From contig JAKQNR010000009.1 in NCBI GenBank assembly GCA_029565685.1, positions 124,001-188,000 of the forward strand: a DNA stretch of 64,000 nt, given 5' to 3'. Under the pieces are notes generated by a model. It ran no database searches. It had not been told where the DNA came from and saw only the letters and a list, made by a program, of their open reading frames with translations. Below, in pieces: positions 18,143-27,122 of the stretch (within the stretch, counting starts at the first letter, position 1; every line of letters begins with the position of its first letter). This DNA is from a bacterium (GTDB lineage Bacteria; Zhuqueibacterota; Zhuqueibacteria; Residuimicrobiales; Residuimicrobiaceae). The translations under genes and the position numbers were made by a program.

Positions 18143-19078
18143 TTATTTTGGCAAAAGTTGGCTGAAAGATTTCGTCAACGTAATCGCGCCCGGACCCAGC
18201 AGGACGATGAACAGAGCCGGCAGAATGAACAACACCAGCGGCAACAGCATTTTCACACCCGCCTTGGCCGCCTGCTCCTCCGCCGCCTGGCGAACACGCG
18301 TGCGCAAAGAATCCGCCTGGGTGCGCAGGGTGTCGGCGATGCTGGTTCCCAATCGATCCGCCAAAACCAGAGCGCCGACCAGTATGCGCAGGCTTTCCAC
18401 CTTATTGCGCTCCGCCAGCCGGCGCAGAGCCTTCTCACGCGTAAATCCGGTGCGCATCTCCTGATTCACCAGCAACAGCTCCTCAGAGAGAGGTAGGCTG
18501 CGCAGTCGAATATCCTGTCCAACCCGCAACAGAGCGGCGTTGAGACCAAGCCCCGCTTCCACGCTGATGACGAGAAGGTCCAAGGCATCCGGAAGTCCAG
18601 CGGCGATCAGGCGCTGTCGTGTCCGAATTTTAAACCTGAGCACGATATCAGGCAGCGCAAGAGCAAGAAAGGCCATGAGCAGGCTGATCGCCAGCACCTG
18701 CCCCATCGACCGTCCTGTGAAGGCGGCCAGCAGCCCGTACACCAGAGCAAAGAGCAGGGCCAGGCCAATCTTAATCGCTATGTACAGGCGCACGCTTTTT
18801 TCACTGACAAATCCGGCCTGATTGAGCCTTCGCTGCAGTCGTGCCGCATGGTGGGAATCCGGGTGATAGAGTCCTCCCGTTCGGTTCAAGAGCTGGTCCA
18901 ACCAGAGCCCGGCCGAAGCTTTTTTCCGGACAACCCGTTTCCTCTCCGGCGTCGCGTCCTCCCCGTTCAGCCGTCGCAGGCGTTGAGTGGACGGGTCCAG
19001 TTTCTTGCGGAAAAAATTCAAAGAAAGGATCGTCAACAGAAAGACGGAAAAGAAAATCAATAAAAGATAAACAGGCAT
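18143..19078 (-). CDS. tadC: Tad pilus inner-membrane platform protein TadC (T2SSF family)
   Basis: 311 residues from the ATG at 19078 with GAGGTG upstream; a TTG at 19090 also opens the frame. An N-terminal helix (VYLLLIFFSVFLLTIL) is followed by a charged linker and two helices near 90-130. The T2SSF cytoplasmic domain (about 155-280) has GLPDALDLLVISVEAGLGLN, and a C-terminal helix pair ends the protein. TadC and TadB together form the inner-membrane platform on which the TadA ATPase works. The gene begins 8 bp after the tadB stop. Confidence 0.9.
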   Translation of the reverse strand: MPVYLLLIFFSVFLLTILSLNFFRKKLDPSTQRLRRLNGEDATPERKRVVRKKASAGLWLDQLLNRTGGLYHPDSHHAARLQRRLNQAGFVSEKSVRLYIAIKIGLALLFALVYGLLAAFTGRSMGQVLAISLLMAFLALALPDIVLRFKIRTRQRLIAAGLPDALDLLVISVEAGLGLNAALLRVGQDIRLRSLPLSEELLLVNQEMRTGFTREKALRRLAERNKVESLRILVGALVLADRLGTSIADTLRTQADSLRTRVRQAAEEQAAKAGVKMLLPLVLFILPALFIVLLGPGAITLTKSFSQLLPK

Positions 19079-19086
19079 CCAGCACC

Positions 19087-20058
19087 TCAATCAAAATTCA
19101 AGCGAACGATTTTGCGGATGATCAAAAAACCGAAAATCTGCAAAGCGCCGCCCAGCAGCAACATATAATGACCGACTTTTTCCGTGAACAGCGGCTTGAG
19201 ATAATCGGGGTTCAGGCTGCTGATGAGCACTAAAAAGACTATGGGCAACAGGCCGAGGATCCAGGCCGACAGGCGTCCCTGAGCGGTATACACCTGAATC
19301 TGTCCCATGAGCTTGAAGCGCTCACGTATGGTGTAGCTGATCTTCTCCAGAATCTCGGTCAGATTGCCGCCCGTTTCGCGCTGCAGCAGCACAGCGGTGA
19401 CGAACAGTTTCAGATCCGGGCTCGGCACCCGTTCGGTAAAATGCACCAGACACTCTTTGAGAGGCCTGCCCAGGTTATGTTCCTCAAAGGTTTTGTTGAA
19501 TTCGGCGCCCACTGGATCGGGCGCTTCCATGGCCACCAGTTGCATCGCCTTGCTGAAGGCGTGGCCGGCGCGCAAGGCGCCGGTCATCATGTCGATGGCG
19601 TCGGGAAATTCACGGTTGAAGGATTTCATCCGTCGGTTGATCCGCATGATCACCAGTGAGACCGCCGACAGGCAGAACGCCGTTCCCAGGACCAAGCCCA
19701 GCGCCGGATGTTGCAGTTGCAAGCCGATGAGCACGCCCAGCATAAACAGCACCGCCAGCAAAATCAGACCCTGTCCCACCCGCGGTTCCATATCCGCCTG
19801 CACCATGATTTTCTGAATTTTTTTGGAAAGGCTCACTTTTTCCAGCACCCGATTCAACAGCGGGATGCGCGACATCTTGACATCGCGGATGACGAACGGG
19901 GCGGCGGAGCGCTTGGCTTTTTGGGTTTCCTCAAAGGCTTCGATACGGTTGCCGATCTGATAGCCGGAGGAGAGGAACCGTTGATAAAACCAGAAATAAA
20001 GCGCAATGCCGGTAAAACTGACTGAAAAAAAAGTGGCGGCGACAATAAAAGAGATCAT
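19087..20058 (-). CDS. tadB: Tad pilus inner-membrane platform protein TadB (T2SSF family)
   Basis: 323 residues: N-terminal membrane helix, cytoplasmic linker, two helices near 95-140, and a T2SSF domain with [20 protein letters not shown] followed by [19 protein letters not shown] final helix pair follows ([30 protein letters not shown]). It is the partner of TadC in the pilus platform. Its start overlaps the tadA stop by 4 bp (ATGA). Confidence 0.92.
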   Translation of the reverse strand: MISFIVAATFFSVSFTGIALYFWFYQRFLSSGYQIGNRIEAFEETQKAKRSAAPFVIRDVKMSRIPLLNRVLEKVSLSKKIQKIMVQADMEPRVGQGLILLAVLFMLGVLIGLQLQHPALGLVLGTAFCLSAVSLVIMRINRRMKSFNREFPDAIDMMTGALRAGHAFSKAMQLVAMEAPDPVGAEFNKTFEEHNLGRPLKECLVHFTERVPSPDLKLFVTAVLLQRETGGNLTEILEKISYTIRERFKLMGQIQVYTAQGRLSAWILGLLPIVFLVLISSLNPDYLKPLFTEKVGHYMLLLGGALQIFGFLIIRKIVRLNFD

Positions 20059-21461
20059 GGCGTTGACTCTTCATCCTCTTGTTCAAAGCCGGGTTCAAAC
20101 AGGGAGGGGGGCAGCCGGACGCCCGCTGCCTCCACTTGCTCTATGCATTTAGGCATAATGCCCGTTGTGCTAAAGGCGCCGAGGATCTTGCCGTCCTCGC
20201 GTACACCGATCTTTTCAAAAGAAAAGATATCCTGCAATGAAACGGTATCGCCCTCCATGCCGGTGATTTCGGTCACCTTGACCACTTTTCTCGTTCCGTC
20301 GCTGAAACGGGCGATTTGAATAACGAGGTCGATGGCGGAACTGATCTGTTCGCGCATGGCCCGGTCGGTGAGATTGGCGCCGGCCAGAAGGATCATCGTC
20401 TCCAGTCGCCGCAGGGCGTCGCGCGGAGAATTGGCGTGCATCGTGGAAAGCGACCCATCATGCCCCGTGTTCATGGCCTGGAGCATGTCCAGCGCTTCGG
20501 CGCCGCGCACCTCTCCGACGATGATGCGGTCAGGCCGCATGCGCAAGGCGTTGCGCACCAGATCGCGCTGGGTGATAGCGCCCTTCCCTTCGATGTTCGG
20601 CGGCCGAGTCTCCAGACGAACCACATGATCCTGCTGCAATTTCAATTCAGCCGCATCCTCGATGGTGACGATCCGTTCTGTAGCCGGAATAAAGTGCGAT
20701 AGCACATTCAAAAAGGTCGTTTTGCCCGAACCGGTTCCGCCGGATACAATGATATTGAGCCGCGCTTTAACCGCCCCCTGGATCAGAGCGGCCATGGCCG
20801 AGGTGATGGAATGATTGGCGATCAGATCTTGCATGGTAAAAGTACGCACGCTGAACTTGCGAATCGACAGAATGGGACCGTCCAGCGCCAACGGCGCAAT
20901 GACCGCGTTGACGCGGGAGCCGTCGGGCAACCGCGCATCGACCATCGGGCTGGATTCATCCACCCGCCGACCCACCTGAGAGACGATCCGGTCGATGATG
21001 TGCAGCAGGTGCGGATCATCCTTGAAAACCGTTTGCGTTCGCTCCAATTTGCCGAATCGTTCCACATAGACCCGCTTATGGGTGTTGACCAGAATATCCG
21101 AAATCGTCGGATCGGTCAACAACGGTTCCAGCGGCCCCAGACCGAAAATTTCATTGAGGATCTCATCCGCCAGTCGCTCCCTTCCCAGCTCGGGATTCAT
21201 ATCCTTCTCTTCGGCCATCAGCGACTCCACCGCTTCCCTCACCTGCTCGCGCAGCTCTTCTTTGGAAACAGTGTCGATCTTTTTCAAATCGAGCCGGTCG
21301 ATTAAAAGGCGGTGGATTTTCTCCTTCACTTCATAGTACTGCGGTCCGATGAACGGCGTGGCCTCAAACCGCGTCGTGGGCGGCGGTTCCTCGGTCCACG
21401 TCAGCGCTGATTCCGTGAACAGGGGTTCCTCGTCCTGCTTTAGCCGTTGCAGCAATCCCAT
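20055..21461 (-). CDS. tadA: Tad pilus assembly ATPase TadA/CpaF
   Basis: 468 residues of the VirB11/GspE-like secretion ATPase family. The N-terminal region has [20 protein letters not shown]. Walker A is [17 protein letters not shown], the Asp box [12 protein letters not shown], Walker [17 protein letters not shown], and the His box [15 protein letters not shown]. Length fits CpaF. It powers assembly of the Flp pilus from the cytoplasmic face. It overlaps tadB by 4 bp and tadZ by one base, so the ATPase, platform and localisation factor are translationally coupled. Confidence 0.96.
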   Translation of the reverse strand: MGLLQRLKQDEEPLFTESALTWTEEPPPTTRFEATPFIGPQYYEVKEKIHRLLIDRLDLKKIDTVSKEELREQVREAVESLMAEEKDMNPELGRERLADEILNEIFGLGPLEPLLTDPTISDILVNTHKRVYVERFGKLERTQTVFKDDPHLLHIIDRIVSQVGRRVDESSPMVDARLPDGSRVNAVIAPLALDGPILSIRKFSVRTFTMQDLIANHSITSAMAALIQGAVKARLNIIVSGGTGSGKTTFLNVLSHFIPATERIVTIEDAAELKLQQDHVVRLETRPPNIEGKGAITQRDLVRNALRMRPDRIIVGEVRGAEALDMLQAMNTGHDGSLSTMHANSPRDALRRLETMILLAGANLTDRAMREQISSAIDLVIQIARFSDGTRKVVKVTEITGMEGDTVSLQDIFSFEKIGVREDGKILGAFSTTGIMPKCIEQVEAAGVRLPPSLFEPGFEQEDEESTP

Positions 21462-22672
21462 TATTCACTCCATGTCGATAATAATTTCCGCAGGCGGTTC
21501 GGTCTGTTGGCGGCCGCCGATCCCGCCGGTACGGCGTCCAGGTTGCCGTTGAACCGGTCCAGCATCTCCGCAAGGCTCACGCTGAACCGGCCTTTCGGCA
21601 TTCTCTGACTCATGGGCATGCCTTCGTTGATGGAGCGAATCATGGTGCCATACTCCTGATTGGGAATGCGCCAAAAAACCGGATGGCCGATGGAATTTTC
21701 CACCGCCTCCAGGTCCAGCACCTCATGGGCGACATAGCGATTCATGATCAGAAAAACTTTATCGCGATCATATCCCAGACGCCGGAACAGGTCGATGCAG
21801 CGCTTGGCATTGTAGATCGAAGGCACGTCAAAATTAGCTACAGCCAGGATCAAATCCGCCTCGTCCAGCAGGCGAATGTTGATCTCGTCAAAGACCGGGC
21901 GGGTGTCTACGATCGTGTAATCGAACAAAGGCCGCAGCAGGGAGAGCAAGGGCTCCACATGCGCCGGTTTGATCACATCCGCCTCCTCGATGCCGGCCGG
22001 ACCACCCAGGAAAGAGACCTCAGACGATGATTTGGCTAAGGTACTTTTCAGCAAACCCGGGTCGATATTGTTGAAATTGTTGATGATGTCGAGCACGGAA
22101 AATTTCGGCTTACAGTTCAAGTAAAGCCCAGCATGGCCCAATTGAAAATCCGCATCCAGCAATAAAACATCTTTCAGGGTGCGCTGCGCGATGGCCACGG
22201 CTAAATTGACTGCAATCGTCGTGGCGCCAACCCCTCCCTTGACGCCAAACACGCTGATCACTTTGCCGTTGACGGAGCACGCCTCTGATCTGTTTTTCAA
22301 CCGCAGAGCGGCGTGAATGCCGTTTTTCACTTCTTCACTGCGAAACGGCTGCAGCCAGAACTCCCGCGCACCAAGACGCATGGCGCGGATGATCAGCTCA
22401 GGGGAGGCCTTCGGCGCCGTGACGAATAACATGCAGTGCGGATGGGCATGGGAGATTTTTTCCGCCAGCTTGAGCGATAGATCCTCCGAAGGATAGAGGC
22501 TCAGAACAATCACATCCGGATCGCTCTTTTTAATCTGTTTTAATGCCATGGACAGATCCGTCATCGTGACGATGACGCCGACCTCGCGGATCTCCGCGAG
22601 CAGCAGCTTTAAATTGCTCGCGGTCGGCTCGTCCGTATCGAGGATCAGTATGCTCAGTTCTTGTTTCATCAT
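21461..22672 (-). CDS. tadZ: Tad pilus localisation protein TadZ/CpaE
   Basis: 403 residues. The N-terminus (about 1-125) is a receiver-like fold ([20 protein letters not shown]) in which the usual phospho-acceptor position reads DVIVLSLYP, Ser instead of Asp, so phosphorylation there is unlikely. The C-terminal part is a MinD/ParA-type ATPase with the variant P-loop VKGGVGATT (the second Lys is replaced by Ala, common in CpaE proteins), [10 protein letters not shown] and [10 protein letters not shown]. Such proteins position the pilus machine. It is followed at once by tadA. Confidence 0.9.
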   Translation of the reverse strand: MMKQELSILILDTDEPTASNLKLLLAEIREVGVIVTMTDLSMALKQIKKSDPDVIVLSLYPSEDLSLKLAEKISHAHPHCMLFVTAPKASPELIIRAMRLGAREFWLQPFRSEEVKNGIHAALRLKNRSEACSVNGKVISVFGVKGGVGATTIAVNLAVAIAQRTLKDVLLLDADFQLGHAGLYLNCKPKFSVLDIINNFNNIDPGLLKSTLAKSSSEVSFLGGPAGIEEADVIKPAHVEPLLSLLRPLFDYTIVDTRPVFDEINIRLLDEADLILAVANFDVPSIYNAKRCIDLFRRLGYDRDKVFLIMNRYVAHEVLDLEAVENSIGHPVFWRIPNQEYGTMIRSINEGMPMSQRMPKGRFSVSLAEMLDRFNGNLDAVPAGSAAANRPNRLRKLLSTWSE

Positions 22673-22727
22673 TCGTAAAGGTTAAATCCATAAAGAGGCG
22701 GCGAGGTTCTGGCGATCGCCGTCATGC

Positions 22728-23690
22728 CTATTGCACCAATTTTACGCCGTATAGCAGAGAGTATCCGCTGCCGTAATCGCCGTTGGTGATCAACTCGATA
22801 AACCGGCCGGACACATTCTTGCCGCTGATCCCTTCAAGAAAAAAAGCGGCCAATCCGATACAAGCGATCTCATTCCGGCCGGATTCCGGCGGCGCATCTG
22901 GGTCGTACAACGGAATTTTGATCACGCGGGGACTGGACAGTCCCGGGTAATTGGAATCCACGAGGCGATTATTCTGCCATCGCGCGTCGGCATCCGACGC
23001 AATCAGATCCGATACCGCTTGGGCCGTGGGCCCCACCATGTTGCCCGGCTCTACTTGTAGAATATCCCCAATGTAGACGGAATAACGTGAACCGGAACGA
23101 ATGTTCTCCTCGTAAACGCTGGCGCCGGTTTCGGGATCGCCGCGGTTGATAGGTGGAAAATCAATGGGATAAAAAAAGCTGGGATCTGTGGCCGGAGCGT
23201 TGATGGCGCCCGCCTTGATTGTCACCTCCTGGCCCACCTGCCAGCCGAATTTGGGAACGCCCCATGGCCGTAATCCGTTGGTACCGTTTAACGTTCCGAT
23301 CTCTGCGGTTGCCGATGCGGCGAGAGGAACCTCCTCGAGGCCGAACAGGGGCGAAAAATGCAACGGCACACGGCGTACGGCCTGAACCCGAATGCGACGG
23401 GAGGAGGGAAAGATGACATCGTCCATTGATATCTGCACCGCCTGATTCATGCAGTCATTGCGCCGCGCAAAATGAATCGCGGTCTCGGCGGCGGCATCGG
23501 TGCCATACGGCAATTGGGCGGCCCCGGCCAATGCGGCCGCATCCACCGCGGTCTGCAGCTGCGCATGCGCGGTCAGCAGGCAGCTGACGTCCACCGCCAG
23601 GGCGGCGAATCCTAACAGGGCCAGCAGCCCGGCGACGCTTAAAACCAACATGTTGCCGGTTTCATCTGTGATTAATTTTTGCAGGTTCAT
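22728..23690 (-). CDS. TadE/TadG-like pilus assembly (pseudopilin) protein
   Basis: 320 residues from the ATG at 23690, with GGTGAG upstream; another ATG at 23702 is possible. After a short positive start comes DETG followed by the hydrophobic NMLVLSVAGLLALLGFAALA, then DVSCLLTAHAQLQTAVDAAA, the standard TadG-type N-terminus. The mature part is a mainly beta extracytoplasmic domain rich in Pro and Gly. Unlike Flp and TadE here, it lacks Glu at position 5 after the Gly. No von Willebrand domain is evident. It lies between the secretin and tadZ genes. Confidence 0.82.
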   Translation of the reverse strand: MNLQKLITDETGNMLVLSVAGLLALLGFAALAVDVSCLLTAHAQLQTAVDAAALAGAAQLPYGTDAAAETAIHFARRNDCMNQAVQISMDDVIFPSSRRIRVQAVRRVPLHFSPLFGLEEVPLAASATAEIGTLNGTNGLRPWGVPKFGWQVGQEVTIKAGAINAPATDPSFFYPIDFPPINRGDPETGASVYEENIRSGSRYSVYIGDILQVEPGNMVGPTAQAVSDLIASDADARWQNNRLVDSNYPGLSSPRVIKIPLYDPDAPPESGRNEIACIGLAAFFLEGISGKNVSGRFIELITNGDYGSGYSLLYGVKLVQ

Positions 23691-23765
23691 GAGACTCACC
23701 ATCCTTGAAGGGCCCCCCATCCTTCTGAAAGTCGAATCAGCGTAAAGCGGAACCGTTTTTCAGCT

Positions 23766-24785
23766 TCAGGGCAGTTCCATCGCCTGAACGATCTGTGGGC
23801 TGACCATGATCAGCAATTCACTCTCCTTATTCACGTATCGATGGCTGCTGAACAGCATACCCAGCACGGGTATGGAGCCCAGCAGTGGAATTTTGCTGAT
23901 GGTTTTAGCGGTTTCATGGGACATCAGGCCGCCGATGATGAGGTATTGATTCTCCCGCAATTCCACCCTCGATTCGGCACGACGCGCATTGATGTTGGGA
24001 ATGCGAAATCCGCTCAACAGGACGCCGTTCTCAAAGTCCAGGCTGCTCACTTCCGCCGTCACCTTGATGTTGACCATGCCCGAGTCCAGCACCGTGGGAG
24101 TGAAAAAGAGTTTGATGCCGTATTCTTCAAATTGAATGGTCACCGTTTGCATACCGGCGGATCCGGAGACGATGGGCACCGGAAATCGGCCGCCGGCTAA
24201 AAAGCTGGCTTCCGTGCCGTCCATCACACACAGATTGGGCTTGGCTAAAACCGTCAACAGATTTTTTTCCTCCAACGCCTTGATGATGGCGCTGACATTT
24301 TGCGTGGGAATGTTGACGAAAAAATCAACCGCTTCACCGAGACCGAGCGGATCAGCGGGCGCGCTCACCTTCCCCGCATAGCTGGCCAGGTTGACCTGCT
24401 CGGATCCGACTCGAAGACCGTTCTTGAGCGCGTCGATGCCGAACTCTTTGAGGTTGTTTTTGTTGACTTCAACGAATCGCACCTGCAGCATGACCTGGTG
24501 CTGGCATCGCTCCTGTTGCACAGTCAGCCGGAATTGATGCACTCGATCCTGTTCATCCCAAACCACCAGGCTGGTGACGCCGACGGATTTGCCGTTCAAC
24601 AATATCTGGGTGGAAGAAGTGACGGAGGCGTCGGCGATGTCCGTATTGGCGATGGAAACCCGTCGAATGGATGTATCGAAATCCATGACATGCGACTGGC
24701 CGAGATAAACGGTAAGATGATTCGGGCTGGTTTCGGCAAAACCCTGCGCCCAGACCAGCGTAAAAGCAATCAAGAACCTTCGCAT
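23766..24785 (-). CDS. cpaC: Tad outer-membrane secretin CpaC/RcpA
   Basis: 339 residues from the ATG at 24785 (MRRFLIAFTLVWAQGFAETS; AGGTGG upstream), with a signal peptide ending near GFA. The N-terminal pilus domain has LGQSHVMDFDTSIRRVSIAN and LLNGKSVGVTSLVVWDEQDR. The secretin core has VRFVEVNKNNLKEFGIDAL, VLAKPNLCVMDGTEASFLAG and the closing IGGLMSHETAKTISKIPLLG. It forms the outer-membrane pore for the pilus. It is shorter than many CpaC proteins and shows no BON domain. It follows cpaB after about 40 bp. Confidence 0.93.
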   Translation of the reverse strand: MRRFLIAFTLVWAQGFAETSPNHLTVYLGQSHVMDFDTSIRRVSIANTDIADASVTSSTQILLNGKSVGVTSLVVWDEQDRVHQFRLTVQQERCQHQVMLQVRFVEVNKNNLKEFGIDALKNGLRVGSEQVNLASYAGKVSAPADPLGLGEAVDFFVNIPTQNVSAIIKALEEKNLLTVLAKPNLCVMDGTEASFLAGGRFPVPIVSGSAGMQTVTIQFEEYGIKLFFTPTVLDSGMVNIKVTAEVSSLDFENGVLLSGFRIPNINARRAESRVELRENQYLIIGGLMSHETAKTISKIPLLGSIPVLGMLFSSHRYVNKESELLIMVSPQIVQAMELP

Positions 24786-24825
24786 AACCACCACCTGATG
24801 ATTAATCGTCGTCAACGGCCTATTC

Positions 24826-25713
24826 TTATTTCGGTTTGGCTTCTTTCGTTTTGCCCCCTTGCAGCACCACCTCGGAGCGGACATTGGAACGCAACATCTC
24901 GATCACCTGTGGAGGTTCCTCAACATCCGCTTCGGGGGTATCTGGCGCCGCCGGGGCTGGCGCTTGCGGCGCCGGTGCGGATGCAACAGCGGCCGGCCGG
25001 TTGCTGGAGATCAACTGCTGCAGCCGAATGCCGCTGGAGGACGCGGTGGCGCGATCCACCATATTGCGCAGCGTCAATTGCAGCTTGCCTTCGTTGCTGG
25101 CCAGGGCCAATTTTTCCGCCTGTTCCGGCAACACCAGCAGAGTGACCGATTGCACAGTGACCGCTTCATCATCGCTTTTTCTAAAGGTTTGGTCCACGGC
25201 TAAAACCTCAATATCCTCCAAAATGATGCGAGTCGTGGCCTCTTCTTTTTTACTCGAAGGCGTGACGGTTGCCAAGACATCGACATGTGTGTGCGGCAGA
25301 ATAAATCCACTGACGCCGCTGACCACGTTCACCGCCACGGTCATGGCGCGCATGCCCGGAGGAATCAGACCCAGAAAACCGCCGGCCGACCCCCTGGGCG
25401 CCAGTTTGGATTCCAGAATAGCTTCACCGGGGTAGATGTCGGTTTTCACCACTCGGCCGACCACCGAATCGATCACGCCGAACGTTTGTCCACTGACCAG
25501 ATCCCTGGGCCAATCCGTCAAGCGCAGCATCTCCGCCTCCAGTTTGCTGCCCATGGGCAGGTTGACGGTCGCCACCACCACTTTAGCCACCTCTGCTTGC
25601 GGGTGAACAACGATCTGCTTCTGCCGCTGCAGGTATCGATGCACGCCAAAGGTCGCAAACAAGCCGGTGATGATGGCTATTGGAATCATCCATTTTGGTT
25701 TAAGCAGAAACAT
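24826..25713 (-). CDS. cpaB: Tad pilus assembly protein CpaB/RcpC
   Basis: 295 residues. An N-terminal membrane helix (WMIPIAIITGLFATFGV) is followed by a SAF domain (VVATVNLPMGSKLEAEML, VVKTDIYPGEAILESKLA) and the RcpC segment PPGMRAMTVAVNVVSGVSGF with HTHVDVLATV. A proline/alanine-rich tail (APAPQAPAPAAPDT) precedes the charged C-terminus. CpaB is a periplasmic component thought to work with the secretin and may bind peptidoglycan or glycan. GGAGGCGGC precedes the ATG. It lies 13 bp after tadE. Confidence 0.9.
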   Translation of the reverse strand: MFLLKPKWMIPIAIITGLFATFGVHRYLQRQKQIVVHPQAEVAKVVVATVNLPMGSKLEAEMLRLTDWPRDLVSGQTFGVIDSVVGRVVKTDIYPGEAILESKLAPRGSAGGFLGLIPPGMRAMTVAVNVVSGVSGFILPHTHVDVLATVTPSSKKEEATTRIILEDIEVLAVDQTFRKSDDEAVTVQSVTLLVLPEQAEKLALASNEGKLQLTLRNMVDRATASSSGIRLQQLISSNRPAAVASAPAPQAPAPAAPDTPEADVEEPPQVIEMLRSNVRSEVVLQGGKTKEAKPK

Positions 25714-25726
25714 AACGCCGCCTCCT

Positions 25727-26131
25727 TCATCCTTCCCAATGCATGGTCGCGCTGCGCGAAAGCTGAAACGAAGTGTTTAGACCGGGCAGAGCGGCGCCGG
25801 TGATGGCCGTATACGTCATGGAGACGGTCACTCGAATTTCGTTGGCCGAATTTGGCCCAACAATGGAAACAGAGGCGCCGGTGACGTTGCCGGCTGCAAG
25901 GGTGTTTTGGGCTGCAGCGCGCGCTTTGCTGAAATCCGAGCCGCTGATGGCTGCCACCCGGGCGCCTTCCCGCGCCGCGCCGGTCAGCACGTTTACGGTC
26001 ATCCACAGCCTGCCGAATTCGATCACGGCAAAGAGAATGAGCGCGAAAACCGGCAATACCAATGCAAACTCCACCACCGATTGTCCGTGATCGTTCTCTC
26101 GATTTTTTCGACCCAGCCTGAAAATTTTCAC
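25727..26131 (-). CDS. tadE: TadE-like minor pseudopilin
   Basis: 134 residues from the GTG at 26131, selected because GGAGG lies 7 bp upstream; the frame is open further upstream inside the peptidase gene. A short basic leader is followed by HG^QSVVEFALVLPVFAL. That gives a prepilin-type cleavage site with Glu at position 5 and a hydrophobic stem, then GRLWMTVNVLTGAAREGARV, the classic TadE pattern. It is processed by the adjacent prepilin peptidase, with which it overlaps by 4 bp. Confidence 0.9.
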   Translation of the reverse strand: MKIFRLGRKNRENDHGQSVVEFALVLPVFALILFAVIEFGRLWMTVNVLTGAAREGARVAAISGSDFSKARAAAQNTLAAGNVTGASVSIVGPNSANEIRVTVSMTYTAITGAALPGLNTSFQLSRSATMHWEG

Positions 26132-26610
26132 AGCCAAACCTCCAGAGGATGGATACCCAAGGTCAGCATCGTGCCGATGGCGATAGCCCACCCATACGGC
26201 AAGGTGTCGGAAAGCGCCGGCTCCTGCAACGACGATTGCGGCAGCCAGCGCAACGCTCTATTTTGTCGATGAATCCACCACAAAGCCAGCAACCCTCCGC
26301 TGAGGGCGGTAAAAAACAGCACAGATCCGATCAACCGCACTCCCACTGAGGCCCCCACCGCTGCCGCCAGTTTGACATCGCCGCCTCCCAATCCGCCTAA
26401 AAGATAGACGGGCAGCAAAATCCCTGCGCCCACCGTCATTCCAGCCATGGAGAGATAGACACCTGACCAGCCATGGCTGAAATATTGCGCCAGCGTCCCC
26501 ATGGCCAAAAGCGGAAAAGTGATAAAATTGGGAATCCGCCGCCAACGCCCGTCGTAGTAGATCACACCCATCATAGCGGTCAGCAATATCAATAGAAAAA
26601 AAAGGCGCAT
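26128..26610 (-). CDS. tadV: prepilin peptidase CpaA/TadV (type 4 prepilin-like aspartyl protease)
   Basis: 160 residues from the ATG at 26610. The open frame extends 16 codons upstream, but only across a palindrome and without a membrane signal. Multiple membrane helices carry the two catalytic aspartates of this family: the first in YYDGRWRRIPNFIT and the second in GGLGGGDVKLAAAVG. It cleaves the Flp and TadE leaders at the inner membrane. It is the second gene after flp, separated from it by a strong hairpin. Confidence 0.92.
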   Translation of the reverse strand: MRLFFLLILLTAMMGVIYYDGRWRRIPNFITFPLLAMGTLAQYFSHGWSGVYLSMAGMTVGAGILLPVYLLGGLGGGDVKLAAAVGASVGVRLIGSVLFFTALSGGLLALWWIHRQNRALRWLPQSSLQEPALSDTLPYGWAIAIGTMLTLGIHPLEVWL

Positions 26611-26630
26611 GACTATTCGTCCGATTTTGT

Positions 26631-26664
26631 CACGACGTGCGTACGTCGATCGACGCACGTCGTG
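26631..26664 (-). promoter_or_regulatory. intercistronic hairpin between flp and the prepilin peptidase gene
   Basis: CACGACGTGCGT (26631-26642) and ACGCACGTCGTG (26653-26664) form a perfect 12-bp stem around a 10-base loop. In the direction of transcription it starts 14 bp after the flp stop and is not followed by a T-run, so it is more likely an mRNA stabiliser or processing point, or a leaky attenuator, than a full terminator. Such an element would let the pilin be made in excess over the assembly genes. Confidence 0.7.
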
Positions 26665-26678
26665 AGTTGAGAATGTGG

Positions 26679-26849
26679 TTAGATCGCAGTGGCGACGTTG
26701 TTAATCACGCCGGTGATATTCACGCCCAACAACGTCAAAGCGACGATTGCGACAATCGCAATCAGCACCAAGATGAGCGCGTACTCGGACAGCGTCTGAC
26801 CTTTCTGCTGATCGAACAGGCCTTTGAGAAGCCGTTTGATGGTGAACAT
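26679..26849 (-). CDS. flp: Flp-type major pilin
   Basis: A short gene of 56 codons plus stop, read directly: begins MFTIKRLLKGLFDQQKG, then QTLSEYALILVLIAIVAIVA, and ends NNVATAI. The Gly-Gln junction with Glu-Tyr at +5/+6 is the Flp prepilin cleavage signature (G/QTLSEY), giving a mature pilin of about 39 residues. GAGGAG lies before the ATG. It is the first gene of the tad locus, directly before the prepilin peptidase and TadE, and has its own upstream regulatory region of about 270 bp. Confidence 0.95.
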   Translation of the reverse strand: MFTIKRLLKGLFDQQKGQTLSEYALILVLIAIVAIVALTLLGVNITGVINNVATAI

Positions 26850-26908
26850 GTTGCATCTCCTCTTTTGGTGTGAATGGGTAGGGGGAATTTACTGGCTGCA
26901 ATTTTTTA

Positions 26909-26924
26909 TTCAACTTTTATGCCA
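26909..26924 (-). promoter_or_regulatory. possible -24/-12 (sigma-54) promoter of flp
   Basis: On the minus strand TGGCATAAAAGTTGAA matches TGGCA-N6-TTGCW with correct GG to -12 spacing but with GA instead of GC at -12. Predicted start near 26897 gives a leader of about 48 bases before the pilin ATG. Paired direct repeats lie about 100-120 bp upstream, where a sigma-54 activator would bind. The -12 mismatch keeps confidence low. Confidence 0.35.
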
Positions 26925-26972
26925 ATGATCACATTTTTTTAACCTGCTGATTTATATAGACAAACAACAACG

Positions 26973-27047
26973 CCGGCCTGCCTTGCGCTTCAATTCCATT
27001 TCATTTTGCAATGCAACGGTTTTCATTTTGAAACGACGACAGGCCGG
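26973..27047. promoter_or_regulatory. candidate activator-binding region upstream of flp (direct and inverted repeats)
   Basis: TTTCATTTTG occurs at 26999-27008 and again at 27021-27030, exactly 22 bp apart (two helical turns). Between them TTGCA-A-TGCAA (27006-27016) is a small palindrome. The whole is enclosed by CCGGCCTG (26973-26980) and its inverted copy CAGGCCGG (27040-27047). The remainder of the 26850-27122 gap shows only AT-rich sequence and the promoter candidate above. Confidence 0.45.
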
Positions 27048-27122
27048 AATGGGCGCTTTGGGGAAATCAAATCGAGGCGATGGATCGGTTGCAGGGAAAG
27101 AACAAGTGGAGGGAGGGAAGGC

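Noticed and set aside
22728..23690. Von Willebrand domain typical of some TadG proteins
   Set aside because: I could not find a D-x-S-x-S metal site; only the TadE/G-type N-terminus is supported.
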